From Clostridia bacterium (GTDB taxonomy: Bacteria > Bacillota > Clostridia > Christensenellales > UBA1242): a DNA stretch of 64,000 bases. This document shows, piece after piece, positions 50,673 through 58,789 of this stretch. Position 1 is the stretch's first letter. Each line of letters begins with the position of its first letter. Under the pieces are notes generated by a model, which saw nothing but the letters and a program-made list of their open reading frames with translations, did no database searches and had not been told where the DNA came from. The stretch is taken from contig JAFQDL010000015.1 of assembly GCA_017399265.1 (NCBI GenBank), forward strand, positions 107,624-171,623. Reading direction: 5' to 3'. A program made the translations under genes and the position numbers.

Positions 50673-50682
50673 TTAATCCATA

Positions 50683-50717
50683 AAAAAAACCTTGAATACT
50701 CAAGGTTTTTTTATAAA
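50683..50717 (+). terminator. Terminator of the lipoprotein gene
   Basis: AAAAAAACCTTGA and TCAAGGTTTTTTT arms around ATAC. Confidence 0.9.
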
Positions 50718-50829
50718 ACATATACATTTTTTAAATATTTATGTTATAATGATTATAACTTCAAACAATCGAAGTGAAAAATTTTAACCATCATTTAATT
50801 TTACCCCCTTTAATTAAATGAAAATAGCA

Positions 50830-50867
50830 CAAAAAAAGCCAAGAGTTTATAACTCCTGGCTTATTTT
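50830..50867 (-). terminator. Terminator of the PcfJ/PcfK operon
   Basis: AAGCCAAGAGTT and AACTCCTGGCTT arms around TAT with a T-run on the minus strand. A closely similar hairpin stands upstream of the operon at 56.8 kb. Confidence 0.8.
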
Positions 50868-51127
50868 TATATATCTAAATTTAGTTTTTTTGTTTCAATA
50901 CCTATCAAAAGACCTGTTTTAAATCCTTGAATATATTTATCTTCTAATGCTTTATCCATTCTTTTGCCATACAAATCAACATATTTTATAAATAATTCAA
51001 GTTGTTCTTCGTTTAATTTATCTTTTAATTCTTCATAAAGTTTTAATTCTAATTTTTTATTTTTTCTAGGCAACTTTCTATGAACTTCGGCAATATTGCC
51101 ATAATATAATTCTCTTAATATATTCAT
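50867..51127 (-). CDS. Small protein, unknown (86 aa)
   Basis: The last gene of the leftward operon; its start overlaps the previous stop (TAATG). Charged and helical (KLRKELEL-type start, KYIQGFKTGLLIGIET). The C-terminal GFKTGLLIG pattern is seen in small helical plasmid proteins. Function unknown. Confidence 0.65.
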   Translation of the reverse strand: MNILRELYYGNIAEVHRKLPRKNKKLELKLYEELKDKLNEEQLELFIKYVDLYGKRMDKALEDKYIQGFKTGLLIGIETKKLNLDI

Positions 51128-51447
51128 TATATAACTCCTTTATTTGGTATATAGATTTTGTCTGCAATTTTAATTGCTCTGTATGTGATACCATCTATAA
51201 CTTGCGTTAGTTCTTCTGGTTTGCCATCACAATTTGCTCTTAAAAAAATATGCTCGTTATCTTCTTGAACTTTGTCAATATTGATATCAAGCACATTTTC
51301 AATTTTTGATACTTCTAAAACTTTTAATCCTTTTTGTATTAGGTATGAACTAAATTGCCATAACTTTTCAAACATTCCGTTTGAGTCCATTATAAAACAG
51401 CAATCGTTTTCTGGCCAATAGCCAGTAATTCTAAAATAATTAGTCAT
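51127..51447 (-). CDS. Small protein, unknown (106 aa)
   Basis: Starts MTNYFRITGYWPENDCCFIM behind GGAGG. Mixed alpha/beta with no recognised motif; similar proteins lie next to PcfJ/PcfK genes in Clostridia elements. Overlaps the next gene by one base. Confidence 0.6.
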   Translation of the reverse strand: MTNYFRITGYWPENDCCFIMDSNGMFEKLWQFSSYLIQKGLKVLEVSKIENVLDINIDKVQEDNEHIFLRANCDGKPEELTQVIDGITYRAIKIADKIYIPNKGVI

Positions 51448-51459
51448 CTTTATTTCCTC

Positions 51460-52773
51460 CTATGCAACCAATTTCTTTATTTTTCTATTTGCGTATGGTA
51501 GCCAAGTTTTATTGACAAATTCTAAAACTTCTTCTGCTGGTCTTGTATCACCATAAGCATAGCATTGTAAAACTTTATGATTTTTAAGTGAGTATTCAAG
51601 TGTAACGAAAGGTGTATTTGGTGCTAATCTATTTCGTATAAAGAATATTAAAGTTTCTTCTCTTATGAATTTTTGGTCATAGCCCATTCTTCCTACACAG
51701 TGATTTAGTTGTTCGCCTTCAAATATCAGTTGTGCTGGACTTTTTGCAATTAAGCAAACGTAATCGTCTTTTACCAAAAGTCGTTCAAGTGATAAATACT
51801 TATTTGCAACGTTTTTAAATTTATTATATAGTTCCTTTCTTGCTTTTTCATCTTCTATGGCTTTTTGTGTGTGATATTGATCAATCCTAATATCGTGCCA
51901 TTTCTTAAAATTATGTGGATATCTATGTTTTTCTTCGTTCATATCTAAACCTAAATATTCACAAGCGTTTAAGTAATCTATATAGCTATATCCATTAGTT
52001 TTTTGTTTTACTATGTATTTTAAGAACGTTTCTTTTTCGTTTTCCTTTAACATTGCTTTGAGTCTAGTAAAGTTGCCTTCACGACTAAATTCAAGGTTAA
52101 ATCTATCATAATCGTAAATATCTTTTATTGAGCAGTTTTTGTTGTATGCTCTGATGATTGAAGATACATAGCAATTAAGTTTTTTAAGTTCTTCTTGGTT
52201 TTTATATATCCATTTGCAAAAACTTTTATCTTTTGCACATTTCTGTAAGATTTGTTTACTTGTTGCAAGATTAGATAAACCAACTTTAACCAACAATTCA
52301 GCTTGTGGATATTTTTCATAAAAGCGTAAGTATTTTAATGTATTGCAATAATCATATTTGTCTATTGCCGAGTATTTATATTCTGGTAAAGTAAGTATGT
52401 ATTCTTTGTTTACAATTTCAGGTTCGGTCATATTGAAGTATTTATCATATTGCCAACCCCAATCATAATCTTGATATTTAGGATATCTTGATATTCCTTC
52501 ACGATACCAACCAACTTTGTAATAAGACATAACTCTCATAATATCTTGTAAATAGCATTTATCAGAGTGTATTCCGTGAACAATAACTTGTTTGCAAAAC
52601 CATTTTTTATAATAGTTTCTAACAGCAACTGTAACTTCACACAATTCATTATTGTATTTAGTGAAATACTTGTAAAACCTTGTATTTCCGTCTTGTGTTT
52701 TATTTTTATCTCTTTGTTTTATTAACTCAATTATATACTTTGGTATTTTTCTTATATTCTTCTCTGTAAACAT
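51460..52773 (-). CDS. PcfJ-like protein
   Basis: The 437-residue protein ends with the PcfJ signature: GEQLNHCVGRMGYDQKF, TLIFFIRNRLAPNTPFVTLE and YAYGDTRPAEEVLEFV. PcfJ is encoded by conjugative plasmid pCF10 and is widespread on Bacillota plasmids and prophages; its biochemical role is unsettled. The N-terminal 300 residues are Tyr/Lys-rich and not assigned. It directly follows the PcfK gene, as on plasmids. Confidence 0.85.
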   Translation of the reverse strand: MFTEKNIRKIPKYIIELIKQRDKNKTQDGNTRFYKYFTKYNNELCEVTVAVRNYYKKWFCKQVIVHGIHSDKCYLQDIMRVMSYYKVGWYREGISRYPKYQDYDWGWQYDKYFNMTEPEIVNKEYILTLPEYKYSAIDKYDYCNTLKYLRFYEKYPQAELLVKVGLSNLATSKQILQKCAKDKSFCKWIYKNQEELKKLNCYVSSIIRAYNKNCSIKDIYDYDRFNLEFSREGNFTRLKAMLKENEKETFLKYIVKQKTNGYSYIDYLNACEYLGLDMNEEKHRYPHNFKKWHDIRIDQYHTQKAIEDEKARKELYNKFKNVANKYLSLERLLVKDDYVCLIAKSPAQLIFEGEQLNHCVGRMGYDQKFIREETLIFFIRNRLAPNTPFVTLEYSLKNHKVLQCYAYGDTRPAEEVLEFVNKTWLPYANRKIKKLVA

Positions 52774-53451
52774 TTATTTAACCTCCATTTTGCCGTCTAA
52801 TAAGCTATAAAGCATTATCATTATTTCTTTATCAAACGAACTTGTTTGTGGCTTAACTTCGCCTGTTTCTGTGTCAATTTCGCAATCTAAAACGTCTTTC
52901 ATTTCTTCTTCAACACTTTCTAATGCTTCTTCAATTTCTTCTTCTGTAAAGTCGTCTATATCAGTATCAGATTCTTCAATATCTTCGTTTTCAATGCTTA
53001 ATTCTTCAGGTTCTTCTTTTTCAGGTTCATCATCACAGAAGTTCATTAAATCAAATAGTGTTTGTTGATTATTTTCTTTCTTTGGTTTTTCAACTTTTGG
53101 AGCAGGTTTAGGTGTTGTTGTTTTAACTGCAACTTTATATTCGCTTCCATCTTCGTTATATAAATTGCCTTCAATACTTTCTTCTTCAAAGTAGTGAATA
53201 GCCCAACCATAAACTGTTGTATCTTCTATACAAGCAAAATTTGCTCCTTTTTCAGCGAGTTTTTTAGCTTCACTTCCTGCGTATTTCATAAACCCAGATA
53301 GTGTCTTTTTATTGATTAAAATCTTTTCATCTTTTGTTATATGAACGCCATTGTTGATTTTTTCTGCTAATGTTTCGCTGACATTGTTTTCTAAATAATC
53401 TTTTATTCTTTTTTCAGCTTCATTTTTAGTTTCTAAATCTAACTTAATCAT
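52774..53451 (-). CDS. PcfK-like protein
   Basis: The 225-residue protein begins with a PcfK domain (TLSGFMKYAGSEAKKLAEKG, TTVYGWAIHYFEEESIEG) and continues into a low-complexity Glu/Asp-rich tail (residues about 140-200). Stop and PcfJ start are adjacent (no gap). AGGAG precedes the ATG. Role unknown in the family; always a mobile-element gene. Confidence 0.88.
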   Translation of the reverse strand: MIKLDLETKNEAEKRIKDYLENNVSETLAEKINNGVHITKDEKILINKKTLSGFMKYAGSEAKKLAEKGANFACIEDTTVYGWAIHYFEEESIEGNLYNEDGSEYKVAVKTTTPKPAPKVEKPKKENNQQTLFDLMNFCDDEPEKEEPEELSIENEDIEESDTDIDDFTEEEIEEALESVEEEMKDVLDCEIDTETGEVKPQTSSFDKEIMIMLYSLLDGKMEVK

Positions 53452-53723
53452 TGTTTACTCCTTTTAATAAAATCAGAGAGGTAATCCCTAAAAGGACAAC
53501 CTCTCCAAAGTATTGAATATTCAAAATATGTTTTTATAGGTAATATATACCATTTCACATTGTTTAAAATGCGATTTTGTTTGTCTATGGGTGGAGATTT
53601 TTCGTATCTCTCAATTTCCCATTTTGCTAAATCATAAGAATTGGTAACTAAATGCTTTTTTAGTTTTTCGTTATCTTTTTGATAACAAACTTTATACCCA
53701 TATTTATTGTCTTCTATGTTCAT
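53448..53723 (-). CDS. Small protein, unknown (91 aa)
   Basis: Overlaps the gene before it by 11-20 bp and the PcfK gene by four (ATGA). Contains GYKVCYQKDNEKLKKHLVTN and an aromatic C-terminus. This lead-in is common in small plasmid proteins; no known function. Confidence 0.6.
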   Translation of the reverse strand: MNIEDNKYGYKVCYQKDNEKLKKHLVTNSYDLAKWEIERYEKSPPIDKQNRILNNVKWYILPIKTYFEYSILWRGCPFRDYLSDFIKRSKQ

Positions 53724-53958
53724 CTCTCATTTCCTTATATTCTTTATATTTTGTATCTTTTAACACTGGTTCAAGTTCTAAAAGTATTTCTTTTTTTGTT
53801 TTTCCACAACAACATAGTGCAAGTATATTTGCTGAACCTCCAAAAATTCTATTAAAAACATATTCGCAAAGTGTTCTAATATCTATGTCATTTGCACCAC
53901 ATTGATTTATACAATATAGTGCTGTTAAAATTGGTTTTAATTCTTTTGTGTTTCTCAT
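53704..53958 (-). CDS. Small protein, unknown (84 aa)
   Basis: The start at 53958 (MRNTKELKPI) follows GGAAGG and lies directly after the previous stop. Helical with a CCCGKTKKE cluster. No recognised domain. Confidence 0.55.
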   Translation of the reverse strand: MRNTKELKPILTALYCINQCGANDIDIRTLCEYVFNRIFGGSANILALCCCGKTKKEILLELEPVLKDTKYKEYKEMRDEHRRQ

Positions 53959-53959
53959 T

Positions 53960-54898
53960 TTATTTTCCTTCCTTTTCATAAATTGTTTTTCCTTTGTAGG
54001 TAACTTTTATTATGTTTCTAATGTAAACATTGTCGTATTTTTTACCATTTGCTAGTTCTAATTTATCTCTTGCTTGTTTATCTAAATTAAAATAACTAAA
54101 ATGCAAGTTTTCACCTTTATCATACGGAGCATAATTAAGTCCAGATACTTCAAATTTACATTCCATTATTTCACCATTATCAAGCTTATAAAAAAGATTG
54201 ACAGTTTCTGCATTCTCTGGAATTGATGCGTTTAGCTTTCTTGCCAATCTTAAATAATGATATTCAGGTTTTGTTTCAATGTCGTTGTAGTATGAATTTG
54301 CTAATCTTCTTTGTAATTTACATTCCTTAATATGTCGTGTAAGTTTATTTTTATCTAATTCAAGCATTTTAATATACAAGTCAACATATTCAGTAGGGTT
54401 TTCAACAAATGTTATAAGTTCTTCTATCTCTTTTTCGCTAATTCCAAGAGTATATTGATAAAAGTTCCTTCTATTATAGTAGTAGTCATCTTCAGCATTT
54501 CTTCTGTTGTAATAAATAGCATCTTCTGTTAAATCATCTTCAACAGTTTCTGCAAATTTTTCATACGCTTGTAATAACATTTCTTTTAACTTTTCATTTA
54601 AAGCACTGCTTGAAGTGTATTTAATATCTTGATCAACTTGCGTTAAATTATATGAAACTACATATAACTGATTATCTTTTGTATCAATAACACCACAAAA
54701 AGAAGGGTTGCTATAATGAGTAGGTTTATTATTTCTAATATTTTCTATTCCGTAAATATAGTCAAATCTTCCAAATGGTATTTTTATCAATCTAATAATG
54801 TCATCATAATTTGTTGGCTTAAAATCTTTTCTGTTTAGCCATAATTCTCTTGTTTGATTGTTATTTAAAAAATCTTGTAGTTTTTCTTTTACATTCAT
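53960..54898 (-). CDS. Hypothetical protein (312 aa)
   Basis: Alpha/beta protein without signal or membrane segment. Visible features are an N-terminal KDFKPTNYDDIIRL, a Tyr/Asn/Arg cluster (YYNRRNAEDDYYYNRRN) and a strand-rich C-terminus. I do not recognise a family. One base from the gene before it; an operon member. Confidence 0.65.
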   Translation of the reverse strand: MNVKEKLQDFLNNNQTRELWLNRKDFKPTNYDDIIRLIKIPFGRFDYIYGIENIRNNKPTHYSNPSFCGVIDTKDNQLYVVSYNLTQVDQDIKYTSSSALNEKLKEMLLQAYEKFAETVEDDLTEDAIYYNRRNAEDDYYYNRRNFYQYTLGISEKEIEELITFVENPTEYVDLYIKMLELDKNKLTRHIKECKLQRRLANSYYNDIETKPEYHYLRLARKLNASIPENAETVNLFYKLDNGEIMECKFEVSGLNYAPYDKGENLHFSYFNLDKQARDKLELANGKKYDNVYIRNIIKVTYKGKTIYEKEGK

Positions 54899-54899
54899 A

Positions 54900-55841
54900 T
54901 TATTTTTGCTCCTTTAATTTTTCTAAAACTTTTTTTGTTGCATAAATGCCATTGTTTGTAAGTTGCCTTTGCCAAGCACTGTTTTTTGGACTCCATTTGA
55001 AGCCATAACTTTTTAATAAAGTTCTTGTTTCTTCATTTGGAATTTCATCAAATATAATTCTTATTCTCATATCTGTTGCATCTTCAACAACTTCTAATCC
55101 TTCAACTTTTAAGTATTTGTTTTCATTTTCAGTATTTGCTCGTTCTTTTAATTTCTTTAAATTTTCTAATCTATCTTGTAATCTGTGCAAATTTTGGTTA
55201 TTGTTAGTAAGTTCAAATGATGGATAAGGTTGACTATAATAATGAAATATTACTAATTTTTCTTTTAGTTCTCTAATTTCTTTTTCATCTAATAGTTCAC
55301 AACCATCTAATGTTTTGTTTTTCTTATAGTAAGCATTTACATTTTTCATTTTGTTTTGATATTCAGTTAAGCTGTCAATTTTTACTTCTAATTTTTCAAT
55401 AGCAAGTGCATCATCACTATAAATAACTTTATTCGTAATGATTGTTCGTATCTTGTTAAAGTAATAGTTATCTTCATTGAATAAGTCGCCATATTCTTTC
55501 CAAAAACTATCTCTGGCTTGGTTTTGTTTTTCTTTCTTTCTAAAATTAAAATTTCCAGCGCCAGAAATCATAATGCTTGGCATTCTAGCTTCAATGCTGT
55601 TATGCTTATTGATTGCAAATGCTAATTTCTTTGAATATCTATCTTTGTAATATTCAATAAGTCGCAAAGCTTCTTCATTGATATTTTCTGGATATTCTTC
55701 TATTAACTCATTAACATTATCTTCAAATCTTTTTAAGTAAGTTTTGTAATTGTTTGTTGCAGAGTTTTCTTTATAATCATAAAAACTATTTAATTCTTTT
55801 GCAGTTCTTGCAATGTTTTCATTTATTGTATATTCGTTCAT
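54900..55841 (-). CDS. Phage/plasmid-type protein with DUF3560-like C-terminus (313 aa)
   Basis: The C-terminal block TLLKSYGFKWSPKNSAWQRQ with LTNNGIYATKKVL is a recurrent motif of plasmid and phage hypothetical proteins, sometimes labelled DUF3560. The first 230 residues are helical and charged with long coiled-coil stretches (EIRELKEKLVIFHYYSQ). Probably a DNA-transaction accessory factor of a mobile element; the reaction is unknown. Confidence 0.7.
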   Translation of the reverse strand: MNEYTINENIARTAKELNSFYDYKENSATNNYKTYLKRFEDNVNELIEEYPENINEEALRLIEYYKDRYSKKLAFAINKHNSIEARMPSIMISGAGNFNFRKKEKQNQARDSFWKEYGDLFNEDNYYFNKIRTIITNKVIYSDDALAIEKLEVKIDSLTEYQNKMKNVNAYYKKNKTLDGCELLDEKEIRELKEKLVIFHYYSQPYPSFELTNNNQNLHRLQDRLENLKKLKERANTENENKYLKVEGLEVVEDATDMRIRIIFDEIPNEETRTLLKSYGFKWSPKNSAWQRQLTNNGIYATKKVLEKLKEQK

Positions 55842-55843
55842 TT

Positions 55844-56110
55844 TTATATCTCCTTATTATTTAAACTTTTGTAAGTAATAAACATATCCACAAAATAATC
55901 TAATGCGTTGACATGTTCTAGTTCAATTTCATTAAATGTTTCTTTACAATGTGGGCAAGTGTAAGTATTTTCTTCAGGGTTGTAATTTACGTCGTCCCAT
56001 TCTTGTATTTTTTCGCAACATGGACAACGATAAATGTTTTTGCTTTCAAATTGTTTTAAATCATCTCTTAATCCATTTAGAAATACTAATTCTTCAAGTT
56101 CTTTACTCAT
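55844..56110 (-). CDS. Zinc-ribbon protein (88 aa)
   Basis: Two CxxC pairs (YRCPCCEKIQEW and YTCPHCKETF) form a zinc ribbon; the ends are acidic helices. AAGGAG precedes the ATG. Likely nucleic-acid binding. Confidence 0.7.
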   Translation of the reverse strand: MSKELEELVFLNGLRDDLKQFESKNIYRCPCCEKIQEWDDVNYNPEENTYTCPHCKETFNEIELEHVNALDYFVDMFITYKSLNNKEI

Positions 56111-56124
56111 TTTTAAAACTCCTT

Positions 56125-56361
56125 TTAATCTTCAAAATCATTGATTTCAATTTTTGTCCTTTCACAACCATAGGTAAAATAATAGTCGTTATTCTTATCT
56201 TGGTTTAGGTCGTATTCTACAACACTAATTTTTCCACGATTTGTAATAGCGACTTCAATAGTTTTCTTTTCAAAGTTGATGCTAACTATATTAAAGGTGA
56301 TAAAACATTCACCATCATATAGTTGAAATTCTTTAAGGTAATAATTTTTTGTATTTTCCAT
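56125..56361 (-). CDS. Small protein, unknown (78 aa)
   Basis: Strand-rich (CFITFNIVSINFEKKTIEVAI ... ERTKIEINDFED), with AAAGGAG upstream. No recognised family; second gene of the operon. Confidence 0.6.
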   Translation of the reverse strand: MENTKNYYLKEFQLYDGECFITFNIVSINFEKKTIEVAITNRGKISVVEYDLNQDKNNDYYFTYGCERTKIEINDFED

Positions 56362-56378
56362 ATTCTTTAACTCCTTTT

Positions 56379-56657
56379 TTAATTTAAAATTCTAAACCAT
56401 AAGTCATAGTCAACTTCTAATTCTAATTCAACTAAATTGTTTCTATCATTGACAAATTCTATTGTTTCATATTGATAGAAACTTCCTCTGTATTCATTAG
56501 ATTTATTAAGCATTTTATGGCAACTTTTAATGCAATCTTCATAAACTTTTTTCTTTGTGTAAAGATTGTTTTCATCAATTTCACCATAGCCCATAAATCT
56601 GTATGAACCTTTTTTAGAGTATCTAGTTAAACTGAACTTAACTTTCTTTCTATTCAT
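56379..56657 (-). CDS. Small protein, unknown (92 aa)
   Basis: First gene of the leftward operon; AAGGAGG precedes the ATG. Contains KFSLTRYSKKGSYRFMGYG and an acidic strand-rich C-terminus. No recognised family. Confidence 0.6.
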   Translation of the reverse strand: MNRKKVKFSLTRYSKKGSYRFMGYGEIDENNLYTKKKVYEDCIKSCHKMLNKSNEYRGSFYQYETIEFVNDRNNLVELELEVDYDLWFRILN

Positions 56658-56745
56658 ACTTTTTAACCTCCTTATATAAATTTGCCTTTTGGCAGGGCAA
56701 GAGGAGTATGTTTTGGTTGTATGAATTACCTTTAAGATAAAAAGG

Positions 56746-56863
56746 TATAAATCAACGAAACAGAATCAAAAAAATTGTCTAAAATAAAAAAAGCCAGATA
56801 TTTCTACCTGGCTTAATTTAGAATGTATTTAATTATGCAATTTTTTTATTCCGTTGATTTATA
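56746..56863. repeat. Inverted repeat around a terminator hairpin
   Basis: TATAAATCAACG (56746) and CGTTGATTTATA (56852) are perfect arms; CAAAAAAATTG and CAATTTTTTT extend them. Between them AAGCCAGATATTT/CTACCTGGCTT forms a terminator hairpin similar to the one at the far end of the operon. It may be an element end, an origin, or a pair of nested terminators. Confidence 0.65.
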
Positions 56864-57035
56864 CGAAAAATATGCTACGATAAGCACAACAAAAGCAAAT
56901 ATATAAGGAGTCAATAAAAGAGGGCTCACAATTTATTGTGAACCCTTTTTACTAGATTTAATCCAATTTCCATTTTCGTCTCTATCAAGGTATAAATAAT
57001 GAAGTGATTGCTTTGGTTGAACTTTTTGTGTAGGA
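56864..57035 (-). other. Broken coding remnant next to tRNA-Ser
   Basis: On the minus strand from about 57060 to 56937 a frame reads KGVAGFVVPTQKVQPKQSLH and ends WIKSSKKGSQ before a stop, without a start codon of its own. It looks like the C-terminal end of a gene left at an integration boundary. The product is not recognised. Confidence 0.35.
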
Positions 57036-57107
57036 ACGACAAAACCTGCAACACCTTTGATACAAAAATAAAAGAACCGTATATTAGAATACGGTTCCTC
57101 TTGGCGG
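57036..57107 (-). repeat. Copy A of the hairpin-CTTGGCGG repeat: tRNA 3' end and terminator
   Basis: AACACCTTTGATACAAAA, a hairpin GAACCGTAT/ATACGGTTC (57074-57097) and CTTGGCGG (57100-57107) that includes the tRNA 3' CCA end. The hairpin is the tRNA terminator. The block to its left matches copies at 19.3 and 21.2 kb. Confidence 0.8.
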
Positions 57108-57192
57108 AGAGTGAGGGATTTGAACCCTCGCGACAGTTGCCCGTCCTACATCCTTAGCAGGGACGCCCCTTCGGCCTCTTGGGTAACTCTCC
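57102..57192 (-). tRNA. tRNA-Ser(GCU)
   Basis: The minus strand folds as a class II tRNA of 91 nt including an encoded CCA: acceptor GGAGAGT/ACTCTCC, anticodon stem CGTCC/GGATG with loop CTGCTAA (anticodon GCT, reading AGC/AGU), a long variable arm and T arm GAGGG-TTCAAAT-CCCTC. It is intact. It lies at the right edge of the accessory region and shares its 3' end with the repeat family. Confidence 0.96.
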
Positions 57193-57247
57193 AAAGTTTT
57201 TTTAAAAATATATTAAGTTAAGGTGTCTATTATTTCAAGACAAGGGC

Positions 57248-57277
57248 ATTATAACAAAAAAAGTGTTAGCTTGTCAA
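57248..57277 (-). promoter_or_regulatory. Promoter of tRNA-Ser
   Basis: On the minus strand TTGACA (57277-57272) and TATAAT (57253-57248), spaced 18 bp, about 56 bp before the tRNA 5' end. The remaining gap to 57541 is AT-rich with no further support for genes. Confidence 0.75.
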
Positions 57278-57541
57278 TGATTTTTTATCTAGAATTTGCT
57301 ACAATTTAAAAAATAATAGCTATTCTTTTTTATTTTAACCAAATATGATCTGAAATAACTATATTTTTTTATTTTATATTTATTTACGATATTGGTATAA
57401 TACAAAGGTTATTTATTACATATGTCGAGAATATTTATTACTAATAATGTAATAATATCTACGATGAGTATACAATATACGGGAATATACTTATTTGTAC
57501 AACTGATAAAATATAAATATCAAATAAATTATAGGTGAAAA

Positions 57542-57856
57542 ATGGAAAAACAGATATTAAGTAGTAAAGAAATTATAAAAAGAATAGATTATTTCAGAGA
57601 AAAGAAAGGCATGTCTGCATACAAATTGGGTATGCTTTTAGGTCATGCCAAAACCTATTACTACAGAATACAAAACAATGAAATACAATTAAGCATGGAA
57701 GGTTTTTTAGAAATTCTAGAAATACTAGATGTTTCTTTAATAGAATTTGCATCTCCTAATAATTACTTAGAAAACCAAGAATTTTTAAAACTATTTACAA
57801 ACTTATCTAAAGAAAACAAATTAGTTATAACCGAATTAATGAAAAAATTAAATTAA
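57542..57856 (+). CDS. XRE-family HTH regulator (104 aa)
   Basis: Cro/CI HTH at residues 10-65 (KGMSAYKLGMLLGHAKTYYYRIQ) and a short C-terminal helix. The gap of 11 bp to the next gene indicates an operon. The ribosome binding site is weak (AGGTGA). It probably regulates its own two-gene unit. Confidence 0.8.
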   Translation: MEKQILSSKEIIKRIDYFREKKGMSAYKLGMLLGHAKTYYYRIQNNEIQLSMEGFLEILEILDVSLIEFASPNNYLENQEFLKLFTNLSKENKLVITELMKKLN

Positions 57857-57867
57857 AGGAATACCCT

Positions 57868-58707
57868 ATGTTAGATAGTTTCTTAATAGCAGATGCCATA
57901 ATTGGCAAAAGCGAGACTTTGGAAAACTTTAAAAAAGATGGCAGATTGTCTATAAACACAAAAGAAGAAATTGAGATATCTAAATATTCTGTATTTATTC
58001 TTGCCACTTTTTCTTGGATAATGCAAGAAGATAAGACTTCTAGTAAATATTTTGAAATCTTACAAGAGTTATATTCATCATATCCGAACACCAATAGCAG
58101 AAAATACGGCAAAGGTCTATCTCATTGGTTAAGCAAACCTTTGGAATACTTGAGAATTAGTTATGATGGGTCATGTTTACCTCAAGCTATTTTTCTTGGA
58201 CTAGTTGCTATCAATACAGATGAATTAAAAATGTTAGTAACAGAATTAACCAAAACTACTCACAACACTAGTGAGGCAATTGAAGCAAGCTACACTGCTG
58301 CATATTTTGCATATCTTTGCAAAAATTTGAAATCTAAAAATGTAATATTCGAAGAATTAAAAAATAATTTTTCTTACTCCCCTCAAAATATTCAAGAAGA
58401 CAATAAACAAAATTATGTACATATCGGTAAAGCAAACAGAATACTACAAACTGCACTTGATGTAATATATATCAGCGACTCATACATAGACGCCTTAAAC
58501 AATGCTTTGACACTAAAAATTGAAAAAGACATAATATTTAGCACAGTCAGCATTCTAGCTGCTTGTTTATATAAAGTAGTACCAATGTATTTAAAAGCTG
58601 TAACTAATAGTAGACTACCAAATGAAGTATTCAAAATAAAAGAAAACTTTAAGAAATTCCTTATAGACAACAAAGAAAAATATAATATTTTATTTCCAAT
58701 TATTTAG
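57868..58707 (+). CDS. ADP-ribosylglycohydrolase-like protein with degenerate active site
   Basis: The 279-residue protein follows the layout of ADP-ribosylglycohydrolases: an N-terminal DSFLIADAIIGKSET, a middle GKGLSHWLSKP, SYDGSCLPQAIFLGLVAI (family: GNGS.MR.aPl), LTKTTHNTSEAIEASYTAAY (family: A..TH..p.ai.a.) and a C-terminal helical part. The metal-binding DDT near the start and the G-D-x-DT motif near the end are not conserved (SINTKEE and KIEKDIIFST). It is therefore likely non-catalytic or altered. AGGAAT precedes the ATG; co-transcribed with an XRE gene. Confidence 0.65.
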   Translation: MLDSFLIADAIIGKSETLENFKKDGRLSINTKEEIEISKYSVFILATFSWIMQEDKTSSKYFEILQELYSSYPNTNSRKYGKGLSHWLSKPLEYLRISYDGSCLPQAIFLGLVAINTDELKMLVTELTKTTHNTSEAIEASYTAAYFAYLCKNLKSKNVIFEELKNNFSYSPQNIQEDNKQNYVHIGKANRILQTALDVIYISDSYIDALNNALTLKIEKDIIFSTVSILAACLYKVVPMYLKAVTNSRLPNEVFKIKENFKKFLIDNKEKYNILFPII

Positions 58708-58740
58708 AATAAAAAGTTTGTAAAAACATACATATTATTA

Positions 58741-58767
58741 TATAATAACAATTGAACACTTGTTCAA
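58741..58767 (+). promoter_or_regulatory. Promoter and ArsR-type operator of the metal-efflux operon
   Basis: A TATAAT (58741-58746) is followed by the perfect palindrome TTGAACA-CT-TGTTCAA (58752-58767). This is the TGAACA-n-TGTTCA form bound by zinc/cadmium-sensing ArsR/SmtB proteins, placed to block transcription when metal is scarce. Confidence 0.8.
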
Positions 58768-58789
58768 GTATTAAATTGTAGAGGTTGTA

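Noticed and set aside
26078-57192. A single 31-kb element spanning recombinase to tRNA-Ser
   Set aside because: Possible, but the middle contains ordinary chromosomal-type genes (cls, ABC operons) and the right end of the phage could not be fixed, so no such boundary is claimed.
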